Positions 1 to 9,066 are shown, numbered from the stretch's first letter. The stretch is 64,000 bases of DNA from UBA4582 sp013204195 (GCA_963925735.1 CAWUUH010000042.1:1-64000), one strand, 5' to 3'. A program made the numbers and translations. Notes: generated by a model not told the origin, from the sequence alone.

Positions 1-1545
1 CCGCCGACACCCTTAGCACTTTCGGTGCTCGCCACCGGTGCTAACATCGCTGGCGCTAATGGCATTATTTTCTCTCCAGACAATCAACTTTATGCCGCAT
101 CCGTGATCGGCTCGAACATCACCATCATGGATCCTGACAGCGGTGAAATTTTGCGCCAGCTGGGCGCCAGCGATGGCGTCTCGGGTCCTGACGACATCGA
201 CTTTGCACCAGACGGCACCTTCTACTGGACCTCCATACTCACCGGCGAGGTTGCTGGCCTGACCCCAAACGGCGAGCGTATCCAGGCGGCCAATCTCGGC
301 GCTGGCGTCAATCCCATCACGTTCTCAGACGATGGTCGACTGTTTGTCGCTCAATGCTTTTTTGGGACTGGCTTGTTTGAAGTCGACCCGAAAGGCGTCA
401 TCGCACCGCGCAGCATCAGTGAAAATTTAGGTCCCAATTGTGGCTTGAATGGCATGGACTGGGGCCCCGACGGTCGGCTCTATGGACCCCGCTGGTTCAC
501 CGGCGAGATTGTCAGCTTTGATGTCGACACCCGCGAGATGCGGCTCGAAGCCAGTGGCTTTAAAACCCCGGCTGCTGTCAAATTCAATAGCAAAGGCGAG
601 CTCTATGTTCTGGATACTGGGACTGGTGAGGTTTTCAAGCAGACAGCCCAAGTTCGCACATTGATCGCCACCTTGACCCCGGGCCTCGACAATTTCGCCT
701 TTGATCATAACGACCGGCTTTACGTCTCCAGTTTTGTCGACGGCTTTATCAAGCGCGTCGAGCCCGATGGATCACTGACAACGATCCAGCCTGGCGGCAT
801 GTCCCACCCTGGCGGTGTCGCCCTGCTCGACCAGCAGATTGTCGTCGCTGACTTACATGCTATCCGCTTCTTTGATCCCGCCACTGGCGTCGAGACCCGG
901 GTTAATCGCAATGTCCTCGGTGTCGGCAAAGTTGGCGGCGCTTTGAATCTCGCCGCCGATGGTAACAACCTCATTCTGGTTTCCTGGGTAGATAACGATG
1001 TGCGCGTCTGGGACCCCGCTTCCGGCGAAATTCTCGAGCGCTACAGCAACCTCAAGGCACCCGTGGCCGCCATTCGCTACGCAGGTCAATTGCTGGCAAC
1101 AGAGCACGGCAATAGCAGGATCATCGCTTTAAGCAGCGACGGCGTCACAAGTCTATTCGATCTGCCATCACCGACGGGACTGGTCATCCTTCAGGATGGC
1201 CTGTATGTCACCGACCGTGAATCCGGCAGCATCTATCAACTTGGCGAAGCCGGCAAACTATTGTCAGCGCCAAAGCTTATCGCCAGTGGTCTGACAACAC
1301 CGGAAGGCATCGCCGTCAGAGGCAATGATTTTGTGATCCTCGAAGGGGCCACGGGGCAAATCAAACAGGTGAGCCTGGATGGCACCCAGACGCAGCTGGG
1401 GACCATTCCAGCCGGTAATCCGGCACCCAGCAGTGCCCAGCCACCCTCTATGATTTTCAATGGTATCGCAGTGGACGCCAGTGGCACGATCTATGCTTCC
1501 GGAGAGACCAGCAGGAAGTTGTATCAACTCAAGGCCAGCCACTAA
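1..1545 (+). CDS. NHL/SMP-30-like beta-propeller protein, 5' end cut by the window
   Basis: The frame is open to the first base of the window, so the true start, and any signal peptide, lies upstream. A GTG at position 25 is only the first possible start inside the window. The visible product of about 514 residues repeats a pattern of the type 'fxpDGxLYvt...g.I..v.pdG' roughly every 40-50 residues (for example FAPDGTFYW, WGPDGRLYGP, FNSKGELYVL, VDASGTIYAS). That is the signature of a six-bladed NHL or SMP-30/gluconolactonase/strictosidine-synthase-like propeller. Such proteins are often secreted and may be lactonases, but no catalytic residue can be assigned here. It converges with the next gene across a strong palindromic terminator. 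The fold is fairly sure; substrate and role are unknown. Confidence 0.75.
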   Translation, partial: PPTPLALSVLATGANIAGANGIIFSPDNQLYAASVIGSNITIMDPDSGEILRQLGASDGVSGPDDIDFAPDGTFYWTSILTGEVAGLTPNGERIQAANLGAGVNPITFSDDGRLFVAQCFFGTGLFEVDPKGVIAPRSISENLGPNCGLNGMDWGPDGRLYGPRWFTGEIVSFDVDTREMRLEASGFKTPAAVKFNSKGELYVLDTGTGEVFKQTAQVRTLIATLTPGLDNFAFDHNDRLYVSSFVDGFIKRVEPDGSLTTIQPGGMSHPGGVALLDQQIVVADLHAIRFFDPATGVETRVNRNVLGVGKVGGALNLAADGNNLILVSWVDNDVRVWDPASGEILERYSNLKAPVAAIRYAGQLLATEHGNSRIIALSSDGVTSLFDLPSPTGLVILQDGLYVTDRESGSIYQLGEAGKLLSAPKLIASGLTTPEGIAVRGNDFVILEGATGQIKQVSLDGTQTQLGTIPAGNPAPSSAQPPSMIFNGIAVDASGTIYASGETSRKLYQLKASH

Positions 1546-1558
1546 CAGCAGAGTCTGG

Positions 1559-1598
1559 CCAACCCTCGCGGTTAAGCGCGCTTAGCCGCGAGGGTTGG
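1559..1598. terminator. Bidirectional terminator-like palindrome
   Basis: Thirteen-base arms at 1559-1571 and 1586-1598 (CCAACCCTCGCGG and its exact complement) flank a centre that is itself palindromic (TAAGCGCGCTTA), so the 40 bases have only one mismatched pair (1572/1585). It fills the gap between two convergent genes, with stops at 1545 and 1600. The following T run is poor, so this may be a strong hairpin rather than a textbook intrinsic terminator. Confidence 0.7.
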
Positions 1599-1599
1599 C

Positions 1600-2466
1600 T
1601 TATTGTTGCTGTTGCTGTTGCTGTTGCAGCTGCAGCCGCTTATGACTCTGGAACAGCCCATCCAGGGTTTTCCACATCAACCCAGGGGCACCATTGCCGA
1701 TTGTGTTGCCGTCGAGGGTACCCACTGGCCAGACTTCATGCCCCGAACTGGTGATCAGTATTTCATCCGCTGCCGCCAGTTCTGCGGCGCTGATATCACG
1801 CTCTTCCAAGGCTAAATGGTGCGCCCGAGCCAACTCAACCACGACATCACGGGTGATCCCATGCAACAGATGGTGGGACTTCGGTGGCGTGATAATGATG
1901 CCATCTTTGACGATAAAGATATTGGACGCGGTGGCCTCCATCGCCAGACCGTCGCGCATCAACACAGCATCATCAGCCCCCTGGCTAATTGCCTCGTTTT
2001 TAAGCATCCCTGCGGCAATCAAACTGACCGTCTTGATGTGACCTCGAGACCATCGAAAATCCTCCAGGGTCACCAACGAATAGGGCCGAATGACGGCTCT
2101 TTCGAGAATCGGCGCGGCATAGACCATCACCAATACGGTCGGGGCAACGCGGGGGTAGACATGATCTCGACCTGACGCCACACCCCGAGTCACCTGGATA
2201 TAAACAAAGGCATTGGTCTCGCCACTACGCCCCACAGCCTCTTCAATCAGATGGGACCAGGCATCTTGAGTCATGGGATTGATCAGTTTAATTTCCGCCA
2301 GACTGTTATTCAGCCGATGGAGATGGCGCGTCAGGGTAAACACTCGACCCGCATAGACGGGAATCACCTCATAGATGCCGTCGCCAAACATAAAACCGCG
2401 ATCCAGCACCGGGACTCGAGCTTCTTCGATGGACTGCCAGGAGCCATTTAAATAGGAAATTGCCAT
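1600..2466 (-). CDS. dat: Class IV aminotransferase, D-amino acid aminotransferase-like
   Basis: This is a PLP-dependent fold-type IV aminotransferase of 288 residues, the usual length for D-alanine aminotransferase. The N-terminal LDRGFMFGDGIYEVIPVY motif (about 21-38), Lys145 in HIKTVSLI (the expected Schiff-base lysine) and the ITSSGHEVWPV region near the C-terminus are typical of Dat. It would interconvert D-alanine and D-glutamate with 2-oxoacids, supplying D-amino acids for the cell wall. Branched-chain aminotransferase and aminodeoxychorismate lyase are the alternative family members. The ATG is preceded by GAGGCGAT. The protein ends in an odd tail, QLQQQQQQQQ, encoded by an alternating CAA/CAG run that reaches the stop codon. 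This tail looks like a late slippage product outside the fold. Confidence 0.82.
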   Translation of the reverse strand: MAISYLNGSWQSIEEARVPVLDRGFMFGDGIYEVIPVYAGRVFTLTRHLHRLNNSLAEIKLINPMTQDAWSHLIEEAVGRSGETNAFVYIQVTRGVASGRDHVYPRVAPTVLVMVYAAPILERAVIRPYSLVTLEDFRWSRGHIKTVSLIAAGMLKNEAISQGADDAVLMRDGLAMEATASNIFIVKDGIIITPPKSHHLLHGITRDVVVELARAHHLALEERDISAAELAAADEILITSSGHEVWPVGTLDGNTIGNGAPGLMWKTLDGLFQSHKRLQLQQQQQQQQ

Positions 2467-2519
2467 ATCGCCTCAGATTTTTTAAATCGAGTCTCATCAT
2501 AGCCAAATTTCAGGGTTTC

Positions 2520-2547
2520 TTCACTGCCAGGATAATAATGGTATATT
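2520..2547 (+). promoter_or_regulatory. Candidate sigma-70 promoter of the carboxylase gene
   Basis: TTCACT (2520-2525) and TATATT (2542-2547) are 16 bases apart in the 219-base divergent gap before the carboxylase at 2686. Predicted transcription start is near 2554, giving a leader of about 130 bases. The -35 matches only four of six consensus positions. Confidence 0.4.
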
Positions 2548-2685
2548 CTCCAAACTGTTGGTCAGCATTCGAGACCCTATGCATTAAGCCAGACTAACCC
2601 TTGATGGACCGCTCGCCCTTCCGCTGGCGCCTCATCCAGTCGTTGAGTTAGCCTGAGCCAAGCTCCGCAATACAGAGACCTGACT

Positions 2686-5600
2686 ATGATAAAAAAATTA
2701 CTGATCGCCAACCGTGGTGAAATCGCCATTCGTATCGCCCGAGCCGCCAGCGACATGGGTATCGAGACAGTCGGTATCTGTTCTCAGGACGATCAAGCCG
2801 CGCTACATAATCGTCGAGTCGATACCACGGTGATACTTGAAGGCACTGGTGCTGGCGCCTATCTGGATGGCCCGCAGATTATCCAGACCGCCATTAAACA
2901 TCAGTGTGACGGGATTCATCCAGGCTACGGATTTCTCAGCGAGAACGCCGACTTTGCTCGCCTGTGTGGCGAACACAAAATTACCTTCGTCGGACCCACG
3001 CCAGAGCAATTGAGCCTATTTGGTGACAAGTCCCAGGCCCGCCTGCTGGCAGAATCCTGCGGCGTCCCTATCATCAAGGGCACCAATGGCGACACGGATC
3101 TCGCGGCGGCCCAAGTATTTTTCCAACAGTTACCCCCTGGTGCACAAATGTTAATCAAAGCGCGGGCCGGCGGCGGTGGCCGAGGGATGCGCATCGTCGA
3201 GACCATTGAGCAACTGCCAAAGCTCTTAGAGCGCTGTCAAAGCGAAGCCAAAGCCGCATTTGGTGACGCCAGTGTGTACGTGGAGCAACTGGTTCCCCGC
3301 GCCCGCCATATTGAAATTCAGATCATCGGCGATGGCGAAAATATTTGCCACTTATGGGAGCGGGAATGCAGCGCTCAGCGCAATCATCAAAAAGTCATCG
3401 AGCTGGCCCCCGCCCCAGGCCTAGATCCCATCATGCGGCAGTCGCTTATCGATGCCGCCATGACCATGGCCGCGAGTGCACACTACCTGAGCCTGGGCAC
3501 CTTCGAATTTCTGCTGGATCGAGATAATTCGGGCCAGTTCTACTTTATCGAAGCTAATCCGCGCCTGCAGGTCGAACATACTGTGACCGAAGCGGTGACC
3601 GGCGTCGACTTGGTACAGACTCAATTGCACCTGGCCAACGGCGAAACCCTCGATACCCTGGGACTACTCGACAGCGATCGCCCCCTACCTCGAGGTTTTG
3701 CGATTCAGACCCGCATCAACATGGAATCTCTGTCACTGAAGACACCCGCGAGCCCTCGGTTCAAGCCTACTGGCGGCACCTTGGCAGTGTTCGAACCGCC
3801 CACCGGCCCTGGGATTCGCGTTGACTCATTTGGCTACGCTGGTTACCAAACCTCCACCCGGTTTGACTCATTGCTAGCGAAACTGATCGTCCACTCCAGC
3901 AGCTCTGAGTTTGTTGACTGCGCCCGCAAGACGTATCGCGCCCTGACGGAATTTCGCATCGAGGGTTTTGACACTAACATTCCCTTTTTAATGAACCTAG
4001 TTCAGTCCGAGGCCTTCAAGACCAATGATATCTATACTCGCTTCGTCGATGAAAACCTAACGGCACTGGCCGTTCAGACGGAGCATGAGGCGCTGTACTT
4101 TAGCTCTAGCCATTCAGCCAGCGCTGCTTCTGCCGAATCTACCGACAGTCACAAGCTGGCGGGTTCAAAGCTCACTAGTAGGGATCCGTTAGCAGTGCTG
4201 AATCACGGAAAATCCACCCCAGAGTTACTCACAGAAATCAAAGCAGAGCAGCGCCAAGGACCCACAGGCACCACCGCGGTGAATGCGCCACTGCAGGGCA
4301 CCGTGATTGAGCTCAGCGTCGAGCAGGGATCAACAGTCTATGTTGGGCAACAACTTGCCATCATGGAAGCGATGAAAATGGAGCATGTTATTACCGCGCC
4401 CATCAGCGGCACGATTAAACTGCTGGCTTGTAGTGATGGCGATGCGGTATTTGAGGGCCACCAGCTCCTGTTCATCGAACCTGGCGATGTGGCTAAGGCC
4501 GAAACTGAGGTAGCCGTCGCGCTAGACCCTGACCATATACGGCCGGATCTTGCTGAGTCGATTGCGCGCCACGCCCTGGGCCTGGATAGCGCCCGGCCTG
4601 AGGCGGTCGCTAAACGCCATGGCACAGGCCATCGCACGGTCCGCGAGAACCTCAAAGAACTCTATGACCCGGACACGTTTGTTGAATATGGGGCGCTGAC
4701 CATCGCCGCTCAGCGGCGCCGCCGTAAGGTCGACGACCTGATGCGCAATACGCCCGCCGATGGCATGGTCACCGGCATTGGCAGTGTCAATGGCAACTTG
4801 TTTCCAAACCAGGAAACCCAGTGCATTCTCATGAGTTACGACTATATGGTACTGGCCGGCACTCAAGGCGGACAGAATCACCGCAAGAAAGATCGGATGT
4901 TTGAGCTGGCCGAAACGCTCAAACTCCCCATTATATTGATCGCCGAAGGCGGTGGCGGCCGTCCTGGCGACACCGACGGGTTGGGCATCGCCGGGCTCGA
5001 CTGCCTGGCATTCGCTTTATACGGCAAGCTCAGCGGTCTGGTGCCTCGAATCGGCGTCACCACCGGCAGATGTTTTGCTGGCAACGCTGCGCTGCTAGGT
5101 GCCAGTGATGTGGTGATTGCCACCAAGGACTCTAATATCGGTATGGGTGGACCGGCCATGATTGAGGGCGGCGGCCTGGGTATTTTTACGCCCGACGAAG
5201 TTGGCCCCATGTCCGTGCAGGTGAGCAATGGTGTCGTTGATATCGTCGTAGAAGATGAAGCCGAAGCGATGGTTGTTGCGAAAAAATACCTGTCTTATTT
5301 CCAAGGTCGAGTTGATCAATGGGAACGCCATGATCAGCGCCCACTGCGCGCCATTATTCCCGAAAACCGCCTGCGCATTTATGACATTCGCGAGCTGATT
5401 GAAACCCTCGCTGATGTGGACTCCGTGCTGGAACTTCGCGCCGGCTTCGGCTTGGGTATGATTACCGCGTTGGCTCGCATTGAAGGTCGCCCCATCGGCA
5501 TTATCGCCAACAACCCAGCGTTTTTATCCGGTGCCATTGACAGTCATGGCGCCGATAAAGCCGCGCGCTTCATGCAATTGTGTGATGCCTTCGATATTCC

Positions 5601-6093
5601 GATTCTGAGCCTATGCGACACGCCGGGCATCATGGTTGGACCCGAGGCAGAAAAGACCGCCTTGGTGCGCCATGCCGCGCGTATGTTTGTCACCGGCTCG
5701 AGTATCACTGTGCCGCTATTTACGATTGTCTTGCGCAAGGGCTATGGGCTCGGCGCTCAGGCAATGGCAGGCGGTGGCTTCAAAGCCTCGATCTTTACGG
5801 TGACCTGGCCGACCGGTGAATTCGGTGGCATGGGCCTGGAAGGCGCGGTAAAACTCGGTTACCGCAAGGAGCTTGAGGCCATTGAGGATCCTGACGAGCG
5901 TGCTGCAGCGTTTGAGACCCGGGTTGCTTCTATGTATCAACATGGCAAAGCGGTGAATTACGCCACAGCCTTTGAGATTGACGATGTGATAGATCCCGTT
6001 GAGTCGCGGCAGTGGATCCTGGCCGGCTTGAAGTCAACGCCAGCAGTCGTTCCCCGCCACGGCAAGAAGCGACCCTTTATCGACACCTGGTAG
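2686..6093 (+). CDS. Single-chain biotin-dependent acyl-CoA carboxylase (BC-BCCP-CT fusion)
   Basis: This 1135-residue protein joins all parts of an acyl-CoA carboxylase. Residues 1 to about 450 are biotin carboxylase (IANRGEIAIRIARAA at the start, ATP-grasp loop GGGGRGMR near 163-170, ERECSAQRNHQK near 225, EANPRLQVEHTVTE near 289). Residues about 530-605 are the biotin carrier with the EAMKMEH motif and biotinyl Lys564. Residues about 640-1135 are both carboxyltransferase halves (EGGGGRPGD near 760). This architecture matches the single-chain long-chain acyl-CoA carboxylases described in mycobacteria and some proteobacteria, which take acetyl- to long-chain acyl-CoA. Substrate cannot be read from sequence; long-chain or propionyl-CoA are the likeliest. 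Divergent from dat, convergent with an aldehyde dehydrogenase gene. The conserved core block in this window lacks accA, but this protein is not an obvious replacement. Confidence 0.88.
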   Translation: MIKKLLIANRGEIAIRIARAASDMGIETVGICSQDDQAALHNRRVDTTVILEGTGAGAYLDGPQIIQTAIKHQCDGIHPGYGFLSENADFARLCGEHKITFVGPTPEQLSLFGDKSQARLLAESCGVPIIKGTNGDTDLAAAQVFFQQLPPGAQMLIKARAGGGGRGMRIVETIEQLPKLLERCQSEAKAAFGDASVYVEQLVPRARHIEIQIIGDGENICHLWERECSAQRNHQKVIELAPAPGLDPIMRQSLIDAAMTMAASAHYLSLGTFEFLLDRDNSGQFYFIEANPRLQVEHTVTEAVTGVDLVQTQLHLANGETLDTLGLLDSDRPLPRGFAIQTRINMESLSLKTPASPRFKPTGGTLAVFEPPTGPGIRVDSFGYAGYQTSTRFDSLLAKLIVHSSSSEFVDCARKTYRALTEFRIEGFDTNIPFLMNLVQSEAFKTNDIYTRFVDENLTALAVQTEHEALYFSSSHSASAASAESTDSHKLAGSKLTSRDPLAVLNHGKSTPELLTEIKAEQRQGPTGTTAVNAPLQGTVIELSVEQGSTVYVGQQLAIMEAMKMEHVITAPISGTIKLLACSDGDAVFEGHQLLFIEPGDVAKAETEVAVALDPDHIRPDLAESIARHALGLDSARPEAVAKRHGTGHRTVRENLKELYDPDTFVEYGALTIAAQRRRRKVDDLMRNTPADGMVTGIGSVNGNLFPNQETQCILMSYDYMVLAGTQGGQNHRKKDRMFELAETLKLPIILIAEGGGGRPGDTDGLGIAGLDCLAFALYGKLSGLVPRIGVTTGRCFAGNAALLGASDVVIATKDSNIGMGGPAMIEGGGLGIFTPDEVGPMSVQVSNGVVDIVVEDEAEAMVVAKKYLSYFQGRVDQWERHDQRPLRAIIPENRLRIYDIRELIETLADVDSVLELRAGFGLGMITALARIEGRPIGIIANNPAFLSGAIDSHGADKAARFMQLCDAFDIPILSLCDTPGIMVGPEAEKTALVRHAARMFVTGSSITVPLFTIVLRKGYGLGAQAMAGGGFKASIFTVTWPTGEFGGMGLEGAVKLGYRKELEAIEDPDERAAAFETRVASMYQHGKAVNYATAFEIDDVIDPVESRQWILAGLKSTPAVVPRHGKKRPFIDTW

Positions 6094-6121
6094 TCCCGCC
6101 GCTGCCATGCTTGAAATGAAA

Positions 6122-6153
6122 AACGCCCCCGGTTCTCACGAACCGAGGGCGTT
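6122..6153 (-). terminator. Intrinsic terminator between carboxylase and aldehyde dehydrogenase genes
   Basis: AACGCCCCCGGTTC (6122-6135) pairs with GAACCGAGGGCGTT (6140-6153) around a TCAC loop, with one mismatch. Read on the minus strand the stem is followed by a T run (complement of the As before 6124), so it suits the aldehyde dehydrogenase transcript best. The stem also lies 28 bases past the plus-strand carboxylase stop. Confidence 0.75.
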
Positions 6154-6173
6154 AGACTACAGCCGTCTTTTAA

Positions 6174-7601
6174 TCAGGCAGCAGGTACAAACACTGCCTT
6201 GGTTTCGAGGAACTCTTCGAAGCCAAGCTCGCCCCATTCACGGCCGTTACCCGATTGCTTGTAGCCACCGAAGGGAGCATTGAAGTCAGGTCCCGATCCA
6301 TTGATATGAACGTTACCGGTACGAATTTGCGCAGCCACGGCCAGCGCATGCTCGACACTTCCCGACTGAACATAACCAGACAGACCATAAGGCGAATCAT
6401 TGGCAATATCAATTGCCTCAGCTTCGGTGTCGTAAGGCAAAATAGTCAGCACTGGGCCAAAGATTTCTTCTTGCGCAATCGTCATGTCGTTAGTGACATC
6501 ACCAAAGATAGTGGGTTTGACATAGTAGCCCGCGTTCAGACCATCAGGACGTCCTGTACCACCTGCGACCAGCGTCGCACCTTCATCGATACCCTTTTGA
6601 ATCAGAGTCTGGATCTTGTCCCACTGAATTTCACTGACAACCGGACCGATCACCGTGCCTTCAGCAAACGGGTCGCCCGCTTTGACAGTATCCGCAGTCG
6701 CCTTGGCAATTTGCAGGGCCTGGCCGTGCTTGGCCCTGGGTACGAGCATTCTGGTCGGGGCGTTACATGACTGACCTGAATTGGTAAACACTTGGGACAC
6801 GCCACTTGAAACCGCTTTCTGCAGATCAGCATCATCGAGCACGATATTGGCCGACTTGCCGCCCAACTCTTGCGCCACACGCTTGACGGTATCCGCCGCC
6901 GCTTTGGCCACTAGGATACCGGCACGGGTGGAGCCAGTGAATGACATCATGGCGACATCCGGGTGGGCCGACATCACCGCACCCACAGCAGGACCGTCAC
7001 CATTCACTAGGTTGAAAACACCCTTGGGCACACCCGCTGAATGCAGGATTTCAGCCAAGATAATGGCATTCACTGGCGCCACTTCACTGGGCTTTAGCAC
7101 CATGGTGCAACCTGCAGCCAACGCTGGCGCAACCTTGCAGGTGATCTGGTTAATGGGCCAGTTCCATGGCGTAATCAGACCACAAACACCAATAGGCTCT
7201 TTGCGTAACCGGTAAGCACCCTTTTTGGTTTCCCATTCGTAATTTTTTAAAATGTTCATAGTGGTTGCAATGTGGGCCTGACCCGTCGCTGCCTGAGCAG
7301 CCTTGGACAACCAGATGGGGGCGCCCATTTCAGTTGAAATCGCCGCGGCAATTTCGTCATAACGCTTCGTGTATTCGGCCAGAATCGCGCCGAACAACTC
7401 AAGCCGCTCCGCGACAGTCGCGCGCGAATAGCTCTCAAAGGCAACCTTGGCTGCAGCCACGGCCTTCTCAACGTCGGCGGCACTGCCCATGCTGATTTTC
7501 GCAAACGCTTCTTCGGTTGCAGGATTGATCACGTCCAGGGTAGCCGGCTTAGCGGGATCTACCCACTCGCCATTGATATAGAACTTCAGATATTCTTGCA
7601 T
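6174..7601 (-). CDS. NAD(P)-dependent aldehyde dehydrogenase
   Basis: Canonical aldehyde dehydrogenase superfamily enzyme of 475 residues that oxidises an aldehyde to the acid. Visible signatures are the N-terminal YINGEWVDP, the cofactor-site motifs TPWNWPINQ and FTGSTRAG, general base Glu245 in QELGGKS, and nucleophile Cys279 in NSGQSCNAP. It is close to the broad-specificity DhaS/AldA-like group; no substrate can be named. Start ATG has a GAGAG-rich upstream stretch. It is followed by a terminator and lies 130 bases downstream of an isomerase-like gene on the same strand, separated by a tandem repeat, so cotranscription is possible but not certain. Confidence 0.92.
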   Translation of the reverse strand: MQEYLKFYINGEWVDPAKPATLDVINPATEEAFAKISMGSAADVEKAVAAAKVAFESYSRATVAERLELFGAILAEYTKRYDEIAAAISTEMGAPIWLSKAAQAATGQAHIATTMNILKNYEWETKKGAYRLRKEPIGVCGLITPWNWPINQITCKVAPALAAGCTMVLKPSEVAPVNAIILAEILHSAGVPKGVFNLVNGDGPAVGAVMSAHPDVAMMSFTGSTRAGILVAKAAADTVKRVAQELGGKSANIVLDDADLQKAVSSGVSQVFTNSGQSCNAPTRMLVPRAKHGQALQIAKATADTVKAGDPFAEGTVIGPVVSEIQWDKIQTLIQKGIDEGATLVAGGTGRPDGLNAGYYVKPTIFGDVTNDMTIAQEEIFGPVLTILPYDTEAEAIDIANDSPYGLSGYVQSGSVEHALAVAAQIRTGNVHINGSGPDFNAPFGGYKQSGNGREWGELGFEEFLETKAVFVPAA

Positions 7602-7624
7602 GCTTTCTCTCTTTTCAGGTTGGA

Positions 7625-7668
7625 TTCTGGTTGGGTTCTGGTTGGGTTCTGGTTTAATTCTGGTTAGA
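7625..7668. repeat. Tandem repeat, 11 bp x 4
   Basis: Four adjacent units: TTCTGGTTGGG twice, then TTCTGGTTTAA and TTCTGGTTAGA. They lie just upstream of the aldehyde dehydrogenase start, in its leader region if it is transcribed from the upstream gene. No known element is recognised. Confidence 0.9.
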
Positions 7669-7731
7669 TTCCCGGTATCAGGATCTGTTGAGTCTCTGGA
7701 TTGCTCAACCTACAAATTCGTTCGGGGTCTG

Positions 7732-8409
7732 TCAAGGCGCAGTACTGGCGGCACGAGATTGCAGGCCTTTCTGCCGTAAGCGCCATTGCAATACATCAAT
7801 ACGATCCTGGCCGAAGAACGGCTCACCCTCAAAGGCACAGGTGGGTACGCCCCAGTGACCGGACTGAGCATGCGCATCCTGGTTGGCTAGAATCACAGAC
7901 TCCAATCTCAGCGTCTCGGCATCGACAATAGCATCCATCGTGGTCAGGTCTAAGCCGGCTCGGTCAGTCGCCTCGGCCAGCAGCTCACCCGCCTGCCAGT
8001 TTCGAGTACCACCCCAAATCAAACTCGAAACCTCATCGGCAAATTCAATGCCGCGACCCGCTTCTGCTGCGACAATGCCCAGACGAGTCAATCGATAAAT
8101 ATAGATCTGGTCCTCCGCCGTACGACGTCGACCCTGTTCGTCCTGATATTGTTTGACGGGATCGGGGCTTGGCCAGCGAAAGGGGATATTTAAGAATTCA
8201 GCGCAACGATGCACATCAGTCATCAAATAACCGGGCCATAGCGGATCCACAGACAAAAAGAAATTTGGCGTGCGAATCGCAATAGGATAGACCGGGCGAA
8301 AATTCACCGTGACTTCGAACTGCTCCTGCAAGGCCCGCAGTCGCGGCGTTGCCAAGTAGGACCAGGGACTGCGAAATGACCAAAATAGATCGACCTGAAG
8401 ATCAGCCAT
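7732..8409 (-). CDS. 2-hydroxychromene-2-carboxylate isomerase-like (kappa GST/DsbA fold) protein
   Basis: This 225-residue protein begins DLFWSFRSPWSYLATPRL, the thioredoxin-fold start typical of HCCA isomerase and mitochondrial-type kappa glutathione transferases. The serine of the SPWSYL motif stands where the catalytic serine/glutathione site is expected. The C-terminal HWGVPTCAFEGEPFFGQDR is the conserved 'GVPtf...g..fwGqdR' end of the family. Characterised members isomerise an aromatic catabolic intermediate (naphthalene pathway), but no other aromatic pathway gene is nearby, so the true substrate is unknown. Cytosolic; no signal peptide. Lies upstream of the aldehyde dehydrogenase gene on the same strand. 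Confidence 0.82.
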   Translation of the reverse strand: MADLQVDLFWSFRSPWSYLATPRLRALQEQFEVTVNFRPVYPIAIRTPNFFLSVDPLWPGYLMTDVHRCAEFLNIPFRWPSPDPVKQYQDEQGRRRTAEDQIYIYRLTRLGIVAAEAGRGIEFADEVSSLIWGGTRNWQAGELLAEATDRAGLDLTTMDAIVDAETLRLESVILANQDAHAQSGHWGVPTCAFEGEPFFGQDRIDVLQWRLRQKGLQSRAASTAP

Positions 8410-8650
8410 TGATTAATGTCCGTTCACCAAAAGCCTGAGTCTAACAAGATTTAGGGTTCGGAGTAAGGTGACGGGCCTCCACCACTCGGCAAATTTTTTT
8501 GCCAAGATCTCATATCTAAAGCCCGTAACGACAACCTTCAATTGTCGAACCACTTGGTCTCACTTAGCAATCCTGCACTATGACTAGACCAAGCGCCAAA
8601 CTCAAAGAAGGCTCGATTCGAACACCCCGGCGCCGCGAATTCTTTTATTG

Positions 8651-8947
8651 CTAGACGCGAGTCCCGGAAAAAGTCGCGTTCCCGAACATACCCAGCTTGG
8701 CGTTGCCGCTGATGCCATCACCTTCGACTGTCGCTGAAAAATCCAGTTCCATAGGCATAGGCTGGGTCATTTTGACTTTCCACGCCAGACTGCTGCCATC
8801 GACACTGCCGCCGGTGAAGTCCTGAGTACCCTGGGAGCTGACAATCTTGCCTGACAATGCTGTGCCATCGGCCGCGAGACTCAAGGTCGCATCCTGCGCC
8901 CCCATGGGTGAGTTCATTGTGACTTTCCAATCGCCGTTAATGCTCAT
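8651..8947 (-). CDS. Small protein of unknown function (98 aa), beta-rich
   Basis: I do not recognise a named family. The protein starts MSINGDWKVTMNSPMGAQD and alternates short beta strands with the pattern 'GxxLSGxI...GxxxFxxGxVxGxxLxWxVxM', ending in GNAKLGMFGNATFSGTRV, so it is probably a small beta-barrel or sandwich. Similar short proteins occur in many proteobacteria as hypotheticals. The start is set at 8947 because AGAGGG lies just upstream of that ATG; an in-frame extension to 8989 has no such site. No signal peptide or membrane segment. It stands alone, with a six-copy tandem repeat directly upstream. Confidence 0.65.
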   Translation of the reverse strand: MSINGDWKVTMNSPMGAQDATLSLAADGTALSGKIVSSQGTQDFTGGSVDGSSLAWKVKMTQPMPMELDFSATVEGDGISGNAKLGMFGNATFSGTRV

Positions 8948-8994
8948 ATGTCGCCCTCTTGTGTTGTTTGCTATTGAATTTCTGACCACCCCAC

Positions 8995-9066
8995 TGTTTC
9001 AGTGAATGTTTCAGTTAATGTTTCAGTTAATGTTTCAGTGAATGTTGCCGTTAATGCGTCAGTTAA
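8995..9066. repeat. Tandem repeat, 12 bp x 6
   Basis: Six adjacent 12-base units close to TGTTTCAGTTAA: two exact copies, two with GTGAA in place of GTTAA, and two degenerate copies at the right end. The array lies 47 bases upstream of the 98-residue protein's start codon, where its promoter would be expected. Confidence 0.93.

Noticed and set aside
2803..5943. Several long antisense frames in the carboxylase gene
   Set aside because: They mirror the codon pattern of the real gene, have no ribosome sites and resemble no protein.
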